NCBI GenBank assembly: GCA_027943245.1
Contig: JANDJZ010001740.1
Span: forward strand, 1-10,138
Direction: 5' to 3'
From: Acanthamoeba sp. SK_2022b
Lineage: Eukaryota; Discosea; Longamoebia; Acanthamoebidae
Length of the DNA: 10,138 nt
Positions 6,501 to 10,138 of this stretch are shown here, piece after piece (position 1 is the first letter of the stretch; every line of letters begins with the position of its first letter). Below the pieces are notes generated by a model that was given only the letters and a program-made list of their open reading frames with translations, was not told the DNA's origin and searched no databases. The translations under genes and the position numbers were made by a program.

Positions 6501-9313
6501 ACGTGGCCAGTGCGACCTGCGCGCCCAACACCTTCCCGTTTGCGGGCAATGGCAGCGCCGTCCTGACGTGTACGGTGAACTTCACGACCTCGGTCGCAGC
6601 CGGTGCCAGCACCAGCTTCAACCTGCCGGCTGTGCCGACGGCTGTGGGTTCGAGCACCAACACGGCCTCCTACGATCCGTCGGGCGGCATCAGCCCCGTC
6701 AATCCGACGGCAGGGTGTACGACAGACTGCGCTTCCACACCGGTAACTCCGGTCACGCCAGGCGTGCCTGCGTTGACGGTCACCAAGGCCAATCCCGGCA
6801 GCCTGGCTGTGGGCACGCCGTTCAACTACGCGTTCTCCGTGTCCAATGCGGCCAGTGCCTTTGGTCCCGCCACCAGCGTGACCATCAAGGATCTGGTGCC
6901 CGCAGGCATCAGCATCACGGGCGTGCCGAGCGGCGCGAACGTGGCCAGTGCGACCTGCACGCCCAACACCTTCCCCTTCGTGGGCAATGGCAGCTCCGTG
7001 CTGACTTGTACGGTGAGCTTCACCACGCCGGTGGCGGCCGGTGGCACCACCAGCTTCAATCTGCCGGCTGTGCCGACGGCGGTGGGCTCGAGCACGAACA
7101 CGGCTTCCTACGATCCGTCCGGCGGCATCAGCCCCGTCAATCCGACAGCCGGTTGCACGACAGACTGCGCTTCCACACCGGTGACTCCAGTCACGCCTGG
7201 TACGCCTGCGTTGACGGTCACCAAGGCCAACCCGGGTAGCCTGGCTGTGGGGATTGCGTTCAACTACGCGTTCTCCGTGTCCAACGCTGCCAGTGCCTTC
7301 GGCCCCGCCACCAGCGTGACCATCAAGGATCTGGTGCCGGCAGGCATCAGCATCACGGGCGTGCCGACTGGTGCAAACGTGGCCAGCGCGACCTGCACGC
7401 CCAACACCTTGCCGTTTGCGGGTAACGGCAGCTCCGTGCTGACGTGCACGGTGAGCTTCACCACACCGGTGGCGGCTGGCAGCACCACCAGCTTCAATCT
7501 GCCGGCTGTTCCGACAGCGGTGGGTTCGAGCACGAACACGGCCTCCTACGATCCGTCGGGCGGAATCAGCCCGGTCAATCCGACGGCGGGTTGCACGACA
7601 GACTGCGCTTCCACACCGGTGACTCCGGTGACGCCAGGCACGCCTGCGCTGACGGTCACCAAGGCCAATCCCGGCAGCCTGGCCGTGGGCACGCCCTTCA
7701 ACTACGCGTTCTCCGTGTCCAACGCTGCCAGTGCCTTCGGCCCCGCCACCAGCGTGACCATCAAGGATCTGGTGCCGGCAGGCATCAGCATCACGGGCGT
7801 GCCGACTGGTGCAAACGTGGCCAGCGCGACCTGCACGCCCAACACCTTGCCGTTTGCGGGTAACGGCAGCTCCGTGCTGACGTGCACGGTGAGCTTCACC
7901 ACACCGGTGGCGGCTGGCAGCACCACCAGCTTCAATCTGCCGGCTGTTCCGACAGCGGTGGGTTCGAGCACGAACACGGCCTCCTACGATCCGTCGGGCG
8001 GAATCAGCCCGGTCAATCCGACGGCGGGTTGCACGACAGACTGCGCTTCCACACCGGTGACTCCGGTGACGCCAGGCACGCCTGCGCTGACGGTCACCAA
8101 GGCCAATCCCGGCAGCCTGGCCGTGGGCACGCCCTTCAACTACGCGTTCTCCGTGTCCAACGCTGCCAGTGCCTTCGGTCCCGCCACCAGCGTGACCATC
8201 AAGGACCTGGTGCCTGCAGGCATCAGCATCACGGGCGTGCCGACCGGTGCAAACGTGGCTAGTGCGACCTGCACGCCAAATACCTTCCCGTTTGCGGGCA
8301 ATGGCAGCTCCGTGCTGACGTGCACGGTGAACTTCACTGCGGCAGTGGCGGCCGGTGGCAGCACCAGCTTCAACTTGCCGGCTGTTCCGACGGCGGTGGG
8401 TTCGAGCACGAACACGGCTTCCTACGATCCATCGGGCGGCATCAGCCCCGTCAATCCGACGGCCGGTTGCACTGTGAACTGTGCATCGACACCCGCAACG
8501 CCGGTCACTCCCAGCACGCAGGTGCCGGTGGCTCCGACGCTGACGGTTTCGCCGACCACGGTGGGAGGCTATCCGCAGATTTCCGGCACCGGCACGCCGG
8601 GCTACACGATCACGGTGAAGGATGGCTCGACGACGCTGTGTACGGCAATCGTCGCGGCCGATCAGACGTGGAGCTGCACGCCAGGCGGCGGCTTGCCGAC
8701 GCCGGGTCTGCACACGATCAGCGCGACCCAGACCAACCCCGGCAATGGCAATACCGGACCTGCCACAACGACTTCGCTCAACGTGCTCGGAACGACCTTC
8801 ACGGGTCCGACAGCCACCGGGGCAGGCAATGCCACGGCGACCTTGAGCGGTGGTGGCGCGGGCTGCGGGTTCGATGTGTCGCAGTCGTCCTTCGTCGCGG
8901 CTGCGGCGGGTGCGCCTGGCCAGTTGAGCTTCCCGTACGGCAATGTGCACTTCGTGGCCCGTGGCTGTACGCCCAGCAGCTCGATCACGGTCAGCGTCAC
9001 CTGGCCGGGGCCGGTGACCGGCATGGCGTACTGGAAGTTCGGTCCAGCGTCCGCAGGGGCGGCGGACTCCTGGTATCAGCCTGCGGGTGCGGTGGTGTCG
9101 GGCAATACGACCTCGGTGGTGGTCACCGATGGCGGCCAGGGTGATGACGATCGCGCAGCCAATGGCGTGATCGTGGATCCCAGCGGTCCGGCGCGTGTGG
9201 GGGCGGCACCGGGTGCCCGGCCGATCCCTGCCCTCGAACCGCGCATGCTCGCCATGGCCATGCTGCTGATGCTGGCTGCAGGCCTGTGGAATCTGCGCCG
9301 CAGACGCGGTTGA
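560..9313 (+). CDS. Giant modular surface protein: CSLREA/beta-helix head, Ig-like and DUF11 repeat stalk, choice-of-anchor U and IPTL-CTERM-like tail
   Basis: A single uninterrupted 2917-codon frame. Residues counted from the ATG at 560: possible signal peptide 30-68 (cleavage ALA-AT); CSLREA-type motif CTLRAAIQAAN at 104-114; Asn/Gly-rich probable right-handed beta-helix about 115-525; Ig-like modules about 526-1633; seven 146-residue DUF11-type repeats 1634-2660; another Ig-like module 2661-2746; choice-of-anchor U domain about 2747-2880 with YWKFGP (2824-2829) and DGGQGDDD (2857-2864); IPTL-like tail 2888-2917 with PIPALEPR, a hydrophobic helix and RRRR. These families are typical of exported, envelope-anchored proteins of Gram-negatives; adhesion or biofilm function is inference. 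Start: ATG 560 has the better ribosome site (GAGGT 549-553, 6-nt gap), but ATG 647 gives a conventional 39-residue Sec signal peptide, so the start is open. It appears monocistronic: a terminator follows 25 bases downstream and no partner gene is adjacent. Existence of the gene is certain; its ligand is unknown. Confidence 0.95.
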   Translation: MQMRWVQLMAIAIGKIIFLSYLLEKTGNIMHALNRLPGSAFFRKWRAAKCLFSLLLLSCAGISSTALAATIVFTVTDNSDAPNANATTPTTCVSTLGGTFAGACTLRAAIQAANYTLQTLDPSADVSIVFAPTLTTSVRTIQSGTSKDAAGNLHPYVDNQTVYVRCANTFISGAQSGAVTGATNACGQSQMISGGDTGTTTGAGGAWYWLKGTVPAGTGSLTIDFGGVIQVQNWADSPWETFYLGGKNITLTNSPNMTCGEAVFVVGSPANNITIDRVGLVNVAPTPAGEGTPFNCELYAEIHQGAQNVFFTNSTINSAIWNGNYGNNKGSAISVAASNGAGTVSNIVVDNFTVTNLPNPIGGMQLEQFFQVMSNMTVNGLTIKDSNIALSPTGGNAPRAVVSVDGTINLGNGIGLAVTGNTFSLPIAAYTTSSPMHVSAPTVNTAASGTTQVVTVTDNNFTGGGDGLNISGTGTAPGLIGNNKMTSQSRSAIRITTHDFFKISQNTLFSVPVAANSGISLLTTANGQTGWTPTLGVGASDTAACTWTFNITANANASEPAPYTVEAFWSPTGAGANDAQVYLGSGTMAGASGTLTVPSYLSGQVRVTVTDSNSGGAQTSQLSTAASVTGFPCALKSGVLATTNNQPVGSSDLLEVYIVDGQGNAWTGGSDTVTFAAPPAGVTFNGSSAAVSCTTDSSGKCASPINASSSVAGTFTTPVTLSSSVAGATFSNLPLGGSPVSGAVTYQPSPVAYSFTGLPASTTGSEIAASPPSIAANGVSTSTLAVQLKDALGNLVTTCTDTVAFTLNAGTQGVPAVSVTGCSAGMYTGTVTSPVLVGSGTFGFTINGSAAVATATVSYAAATPSTSASTIVATPASIVANGSSTSVLRVQLVDASSNPINTCTNTVAFTLNGGTQGTPNVGAASCTAGIYTGTVTSPTAVGSGIFGFTINGSAAVATASVSYTAGPPSTSASTIVASPTSIIANGTATSTLTAQLKDASGNSIATCANTVAFTLNGGTQGSPAVGAGACSAGVYTATVTAPTAVGSGTFGFTINGSAATATAAVNYTAGSPSNGANGNLISASPLSVVADNTATSSISVTLRDANGNPATDTVAHTIVFTKTGVGTTTPAAPTCTIAANANPATCSVTVKSATVGTASFTATDNGEAVSNGSPVSVNFIAGPPSNTASGNLLSATPLSVMADGTSTGTVTVALQDANGNATVDTVAHTIGFVHTGAGTPSATSCTIAANANPARCSITVTSTVAGAASFTATDNNGTTTQSVANGSPAVINFTANAADPARSGVRTVSSPATANGSATDVLEAFVGDVNGNPVAGSVVTFSPTANITFSGTCTTNAAGTCQVTARTTVAGSYTSGASIASGALSGSGISAGGNTYGATAAYVFTAGAVDPANSTMSVDANNQAAGGGQDVVSVVTKDAFGNPVTGVAVNFSVTPAGAAPATASCTTAGVAATCSVSFTSVTASTYSAAATVGATAIGNSPQSMAFVAGNASASNSGLRVVSDNAAANGTATDVVEAYVRDAGGNPKGGEVVTFAGTPGVKLNGGADGASATCTTGTSGATLGICSITATSTASGTYTIATSIPAGTLGGTFTVGANAYSPSAAQIHFVSVVNLSVTKANPGSLTVGTPFNYAFSVSNAASAFGPANSVTIKDLVPAGISITGVPTGANVASATCTPNTFPFAGNGSSVLTCTVSFTTPVAAGSSTSFNLPAVPTAVGSSTNTASYDPSGGTSPVNPTAGCTTDCSSTPATPVNPGSPTLTVSKANPGSLAVGTAFNYAFTVANAAGAFGPATSVTIKDLVPAGISITGVPTGANVASATCTPNAFPFAGNGSAVLTCTVNFTTSVAAGGSTSFNLPAVPTAVGSSTNTASYDPSGGISPVNPTAGCTTDCASTPTTPVTPGSPALTVSKANPGSLALGTPFNYAFTVNNAAGAFGPATSVTIKDLVPAGISITGVPTGANVASATCAPNTFPFAGNGSAVLTCTVNFTTSVAAGASTSFNLPAVPTAVGSSTNTASYDPSGGISPVNPTAGCTTDCASTPVTPVTPGVPALTVTKANPGSLAVGTPFNYAFSVSNAASAFGPATSVTIKDLVPAGISITGVPSGANVASATCTPNTFPFVGNGSSVLTCTVSFTTPVAAGGTTSFNLPAVPTAVGSSTNTASYDPSGGISPVNPTAGCTTDCASTPVTPVTPGTPALTVTKANPGSLAVGIAFNYAFSVSNAASAFGPATSVTIKDLVPAGISITGVPTGANVASATCTPNTLPFAGNGSSVLTCTVSFTTPVAAGSTTSFNLPAVPTAVGSSTNTASYDPSGGISPVNPTAGCTTDCASTPVTPVTPGTPALTVTKANPGSLAVGTPFNYAFSVSNAASAFGPATSVTIKDLVPAGISITGVPTGANVASATCTPNTLPFAGNGSSVLTCTVSFTTPVAAGSTTSFNLPAVPTAVGSSTNTASYDPSGGISPVNPTAGCTTDCASTPVTPVTPGTPALTVTKANPGSLAVGTPFNYAFSVSNAASAFGPATSVTIKDLVPAGISITGVPTGANVASATCTPNTFPFAGNGSSVLTCTVNFTAAVAAGGSTSFNLPAVPTAVGSSTNTASYDPSGGISPVNPTAGCTVNCASTPATPVTPSTQVPVAPTLTVSPTTVGGYPQISGTGTPGYTITVKDGSTTLCTAIVAADQTWSCTPGGGLPTPGLHTISATQTNPGNGNTGPATTTSLNVLGTTFTGPTATGAGNATATLSGGGAGCGFDVSQSSFVAAAAGAPGQLSFPYGNVHFVARGCTPSSSITVSVTWPGPVTGMAYWKFGPASAGAADSWYQPAGAVVSGNTTSVVVTDGGQGDDDRAANGVIVDPSGPARVGAAPGARPIPALEPRMLAMAMLLMLAAGLWNLRRRRG
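637..641 (+). promoter_or_regulatory. Weak ribosome binding site for the alternative ATG at 647
   Basis: GGGGA sits 5 nt before the in-frame ATG at 647. It is a weaker Shine-Dalgarno match than the one at 549-553, but this start yields a normal-length signal peptide. Confidence 0.4.
647..763 (+). other. Sec signal peptide (residues 30-68 of the giant protein)
   Basis: From the internal ATG at 647 the peptide has a basic n-region (arginines and lysines around FFRKWRAAK), a hydrophobic core (CLFSLLLL) and an ALA-AT signal-peptidase-I site after residue 68, with the mature chain starting ATIVFTVTDN. LLSC resembles a lipobox, but Leu at -2 is unusual and a good ALA site follows, so type I cleavage is preferred. 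If translation starts at 560, 29 extra residues with a second hydrophobic stretch (about residues 8-23) precede it, which would be an unusually long leader. Confidence 0.8.
764..2134 (+). other. CSLREA-type motif and probable parallel beta-helix head domain
   Basis: Residues 69-114 follow the CSLREA pattern: FTVTDNSDAPNAN, then a cysteine pair ending in CTLRAAIQAAN. Residues 115 to about 525 are rich in Asn, Gly, Thr and Val, with recurring short strand-turn units such as NITLTNSPN, NITIDRVGL, NVFFTNSTI, MTVNGLTIKDS and VTVTDNNFTGGGDGL. This is the style of right-handed parallel beta-helix (pectate-lyase-like) proteins. No catalytic residues can be assigned, so a binding role is as likely as an enzymatic one. 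The DNA here is visibly more AT-rich and uses more mixed codons than the stalk. The fold is inferred from pattern only; an HHpred or structure-prediction run would settle it. Confidence 0.7.
2135..2851 (+). other. Linker beta-domain and first Ig-like (Big_1-like) module
   Basis: Residues about 526-636 contain a beta-rich segment (CTWTFNITANANASEPAPYTVE through QVRVTVTDSNSGG) that looks like a fibronectin/Ig-type domain. Residues 637-764 form the first Big_1-like module: LEVYIVDGQGNAW, DTVTF and a cysteine pair in SCTTDSSGKCAS. The D-x-x-GN-x turn followed by VTF is the usual signature of invasin/intimin-type bacterial Ig domains. Module borders are approximate. Confidence 0.6.
2852..3775 (+). 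repeat. Three tandem invasin-D3-like Ig repeats (type A, 102/104/102 residues)
   Basis: Units begin at 2852, 3158 and 3470 with SEIAASPPSIAANG, SASTIVATPASIVANG and SASTIVASPTSIIANG. Each continues with QL-x-DA...N, a Cys near position 35, TVAFTLN(A/G)GTQG, a second Cys before AG(M/I/V)YT, and GFTINGSAA. This matches the invasin domain 3/Big_1 style of secreted stalk proteins. Two cysteines per unit suggest one disulfide each. The units are clearly related in protein but diverged at the DNA level, so this array is older than the DUF11 array downstream. Confidence 0.8.
3776..4453 (+). repeat. Two tandem Ig-like repeats (type B, about 112 residues)
   Basis: Units begin at 3776 (SNGANGNLISASPLSVVAD) and 4112 (SNTASGNLLSATPLSVMAD). 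Both contain DANGN, DTVAHTI, CTIAANANPA followed by a second Cys, and ASFTATDN. They are Big_1-like and related to, but distinct from, the type A units before them. Each has one conserved cysteine pair. They probably extend the stalk. Confidence 0.75.
4454..5458 (+). repeat. Three diverged Big_1-like Ig modules (type C)
   Basis: Modules start near 4454 (DPARSGVRTVSS), 4787 (DPANSTMSVDANN) and 5096 (ASNSGLRVVSDN). They share the turn GNPV or GNPK, VVTF or VNF strands, and cysteine pairs in CTTNAAGTC, CTTAGVAATC and CTTGTSGATLGIC. The first and third (ATDVLEAFVGDVNGNP and ATDVVEAYVRDAGGNP) are closest to each other, with the second inserted between them, which suggests duplication and divergence. 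Function: stalk segments. Confidence 0.65.
5459..8539 (+). repeat. Seven tandem 438-bp repeats encoding DUF11-type 146-residue domains (D1-D7)
   Basis: Units start at 5459, 5897, 6335, 6773, 7211, 7649 and 8087, exactly 438 bp apart; the last has a slightly longer linker. Each reads L(T/S)V(T/S)KANPGSL, FNYAF(S/T)V, VTIKDLVPAGISITGVP, a Cys in SATC, a Cys in LTC, FNLPAVPTAVGSSTNTASY and a GC...C pair, then a Pro/Thr linker (TPVTP). KANPGSLAVGT...V-x-N...DLVPAGI is the DUF11/TIGR01451 conserved-repeat signature of large surface proteins. DNA identity between units is high and is total over part of D5-D7, so this array is prone to recombination. Its copy number in an assembly should be treated with caution. 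Confidence 0.93.
7259..8178 (+). repeat. Perfect 482-bp direct duplication at 438-bp offset (D5/D6/D7)
   Basis: Bases 7259-7740 and 7697-8178 are identical by direct reading, with the first mismatches just outside at 7258/7696 (G/C) and 7741/8179 (C/T). The identity is longer than one repeat unit, so the two copies overlap. This is what a very recent tandem duplication of one unit, or gene conversion, leaves behind. Other unit pairs in the array show scattered synonymous and amino-acid changes. Confidence 0.95.
8540..8797 (+). other. Ig-like module between the DUF11 array and the anchor domain
   Basis: Residues 2661-2746 contain LTVSPTTVGGYPQISGTG, PGYTITVKDG, a cysteine pair (TTLC...WSC) and LHTISATQTNPGNGNTGP. 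The pattern G-T-G-x-PG-x-T-I-T-V-x-DG...C-x-A...D-x-TW-x-C is that of bacterial Ig-like repeats in biofilm and adhesin proteins. It acts as the last stalk segment before the anchor. Confidence 0.6.
8798..9199 (+). other. Choice-of-anchor U domain
   Basis: Residues about 2747-2880 match the choice-of-anchor U family as I know it: FPYGNVHF, C-TPSSSITVSVTWP, a MAYWKFGP strand (from residue 2822), WYQPAG, then DGGQGDDD (2857-2864) and ANGVIVDPSGPA. In that family this domain sits immediately before one of several alternative sorting tails (hence the name). That is the position here. Confidence 0.85.
9221..9310 (+). other. IPTL-CTERM-like sorting tail with divergent signature
   Basis: The last 30 residues comprise PIPALEPR (2888-2895), a hydrophobic helix (MLAMAMLLMLAAGLW) and a basic end (NLRRRRG). 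This is the three-part layout of IPTL-CTERM sorting signals, which are associated with exosortase XrtH. The usual signature is IPTLxxWG; here Ala replaces Thr and the Trp-Gly is absent, with Pro-Arg in that place. Recognition by XrtH is therefore likely but not certain. A simple C-terminal membrane anchor is the alternative. Confidence 0.75.
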
Positions 9314-9338
9314 CACACGGTTGAAGAGGCGCTGAACC

Positions 9339-9372
9339 ATCGCCTGCCGAACCTGTTTCGGCAGGCGATTTC
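9339..9372 (+). terminator. Rho-independent terminator of the giant gene
   Basis: ATCGCCTGCCGAA (9339-9351) pairs perfectly with TTCGGCAGGCGAT (9357-9369) around a 5-nt loop, followed by a short T run. It begins 25 bases after the stop codon. It separates the giant gene from the PepSY gene, so the two are probably not co-transcribed. Confidence 0.88.
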
Positions 9373-9634
9373 CATTGGGTAGAGGCGCTGCATCCCGGCG
9401 GCTCAAGCCTGCACGAAACCCCAGGCCGCCTTGCGGGCCTATCGCGCGTGCAACACGCCGTAAATGAGAACAATTTAGAATTTCGCGCTGATGGGTGCCT
9501 TGCATCCCTGGGTCCCGGTCGACGCACAGGCGCCTGGCCCCTTCATTCCTGCACGCCTGCCTTCCATGCACCGTTCTGTCCTGATGTTCCGTTGCGCACC
9601 GTGATGGACCGCTGAACGCCGCCGCCTGCTCCCC
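9373..9634. other. Intergenic stretch before the PepSY gene
   Basis: Between the terminator and the ATG at 9635 there is no supported gene. The only notable signal is the AT-rich patch at 9460-9485 in otherwise GC-rich DNA, listed separately. If that patch is the promoter, the transcript would have a leader of roughly 145 bases. A 37-codon frame at 9491-9604 lacks a ribosome site and is not called. Confidence 0.5.
9460..9481 (+). promoter_or_regulatory. Possible Fur-box-like operator and -10 region before the PepSY gene
   Basis: Bases 9460-9478 match the classical 19-bp Fur box at 11 of 19 positions, including the core AATGA-AA-ATT. TAGAAT at 9476-9481 is a 5/6 match to a -10 hexamer and overlaps it, as operators often do. 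No good -35 is visible. PepSY-associated membrane proteins often sit with siderophore uptake genes, which makes Fur control plausible. Call based on pattern only. Confidence 0.4.
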
Positions 9635-10138
9635 ATGACTTTCAAGAAAATCTGGTTCCAGTTGCACTGGTTCGCCGGCATTACGGCCGGCACGGTGCTC
9701 ATCGTCATCGGGCTGTCGGGCGCGGTGTTCTCGTTCCATGAGGAGATCCTGGGCTGGCTGAATCCCGGCACTGTCTCCGTGCCTGCGCGCGATGACCCAC
9801 CGCTGGGGCCGCCGCAGATTGCGCAGGCGCTGCGCGAGGCCGGCGAGCAGCGCGTGGTCCAGCGCATCACCGTCTTTGCCGAGCCCGGCCGCTCGGCCCA
9901 GGTGGCCTTCAAGCCGCCGGCCGGCCAGCGCCGGGGCCAGACGGTCTTTGTCGATCCCTACACGGGCGCGCAGATGCCCGAGCAACACGGCACGGAGTTC
10001 TTCGAATGGGTGGAGCGCCTGCACCGCTGGCTGCTGCTGCCGCGCGATGACGGCAAGCCGATCACGGGCACCCTGGCCGGCCTGTTGCTGATGCTGTCGC
10101 TGTCGGGCCTGTACCTGCGCTGGCCGCGCCGGCCGCTG
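9635..10138 (+). CDS. PepSY-associated transmembrane protein, 5' part (cut by window edge)
   Basis: ATG at 9635 opens a frame of 168 codons that is still open at the right edge. It begins MTFKKIWFQLHWFAGI, followed by a transmembrane helix (about residues 13-34, ending GAVFSFHEEIL). A periplasmic PepSY-like segment (about 57-115) includes QIAQALREAG and TVFVDPYTGAQM; then come LHRWLLLP (129-136) and a second transmembrane helix (about 143-161) ending in YLRWPRR. The HW near the N-terminus and LHRW before helix 2 are conserved features of PepSY_TM proteins. These are inner-membrane proteins often found with iron/siderophore uptake; some are fused to flavodoxin-reductase domains, which cannot be judged here because the C-terminus is missing. 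No Shine-Dalgarno is visible, but an in-frame stop at 9602-9604 and lack of other ATGs support this start. Confidence 0.9.
   Translation, partial: MTFKKIWFQLHWFAGITAGTVLIVIGLSGAVFSFHEEILGWLNPGTVSVPARDDPPLGPPQIAQALREAGEQRVVQRITVFAEPGRSAQVAFKPPAGQRRGQTVFVDPYTGAQMPEQHGTEFFEWVERLHRWLLLPRDDGKPITGTLAGLLLMLSLSGLYLRWPRRPL

Noticed and set aside
5459..8539. CRISPR array or mobile-element origin for the regular 438-bp repeats
   Set aside because: The period is long, units are contiguous with no unique spacers, and the frame is coding throughout; these are protein-domain repeats.
9491..9604. 37-codon frame upstream of and in the same frame as the PepSY gene
   Set aside because: No ribosome binding site and no recognisable motif; it ends at the stop that precedes the PepSY start. 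Possibly part of the untranslated leader.
5267..10024. A 1585-codon open frame on the minus strand across the repeats and the PepSY gene
   Set aside because: Its codons lie exactly opposite the forward codons, so it stays open only because the forward genes avoid TTA, CTA and TCA. The product is a low-complexity Arg/Gly/Ala/His-rich chain with no known domain, and the forward frames are clearly real.

Overview
The window holds one giant gene, a partial neighbour and two regulatory gaps. The DNA is GC-rich and typical of a Gram-negative proteobacterium. A choice-of-anchor U domain, an IPTL-CTERM-like tail and a PepSY-associated transmembrane protein are most familiar to me from Burkholderiales (Comamonadaceae-like) and Xanthomonadales. 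The exact taxon is an inference.

Layout: 1-559 is a gene-free, relatively AT-rich leader with a strong hairpin at its left edge, two A7 tracts and several small dyads. 560-9313 is a single open frame of 2917 codons for a secreted, modular surface protein. In order it carries a Sec signal peptide, a CSLREA-type motif, a probable parallel beta-helix head, and a stalk of about nine Ig-like (Big_1/invasin-D3-like) modules. Then come seven tandem 146-residue DUF11-type repeats (438 bp each), one more Ig-like module, a choice-of-anchor U domain and an IPTL-CTERM-like tail. A clear intrinsic terminator follows at 9339-9372. The intergenic stretch 9373-9634 contains a possible Fur-box-like/-10 region. 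From 9635 to the right edge runs the 5' part of a PepSY-associated membrane protein gene, cut off by the window.

Working together: the large protein is probably exported by Sec, disulfide-bonded in the periplasm, and processed at its C-terminus by an exosortase-type enzyme (XrtH for the IPTL class) encoded elsewhere. It would then be displayed as a long stalk with the beta-helix head outward. Ligand and function (adhesion, biofilm, other) cannot be read from the sequence. The PepSY gene is separated by the terminator, has its own putative promoter, and is probably unrelated, perhaps linked to iron uptake.

The most notable observations are the repeat array with a perfect 482-bp overlapping duplication (recent copy-number change), the divergent IPTL motif (IPALEPR), and the even, paired cysteines in every stalk module. 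I found no CRISPR array, tRNA, rRNA, insertion sequence or recognisable defence system.
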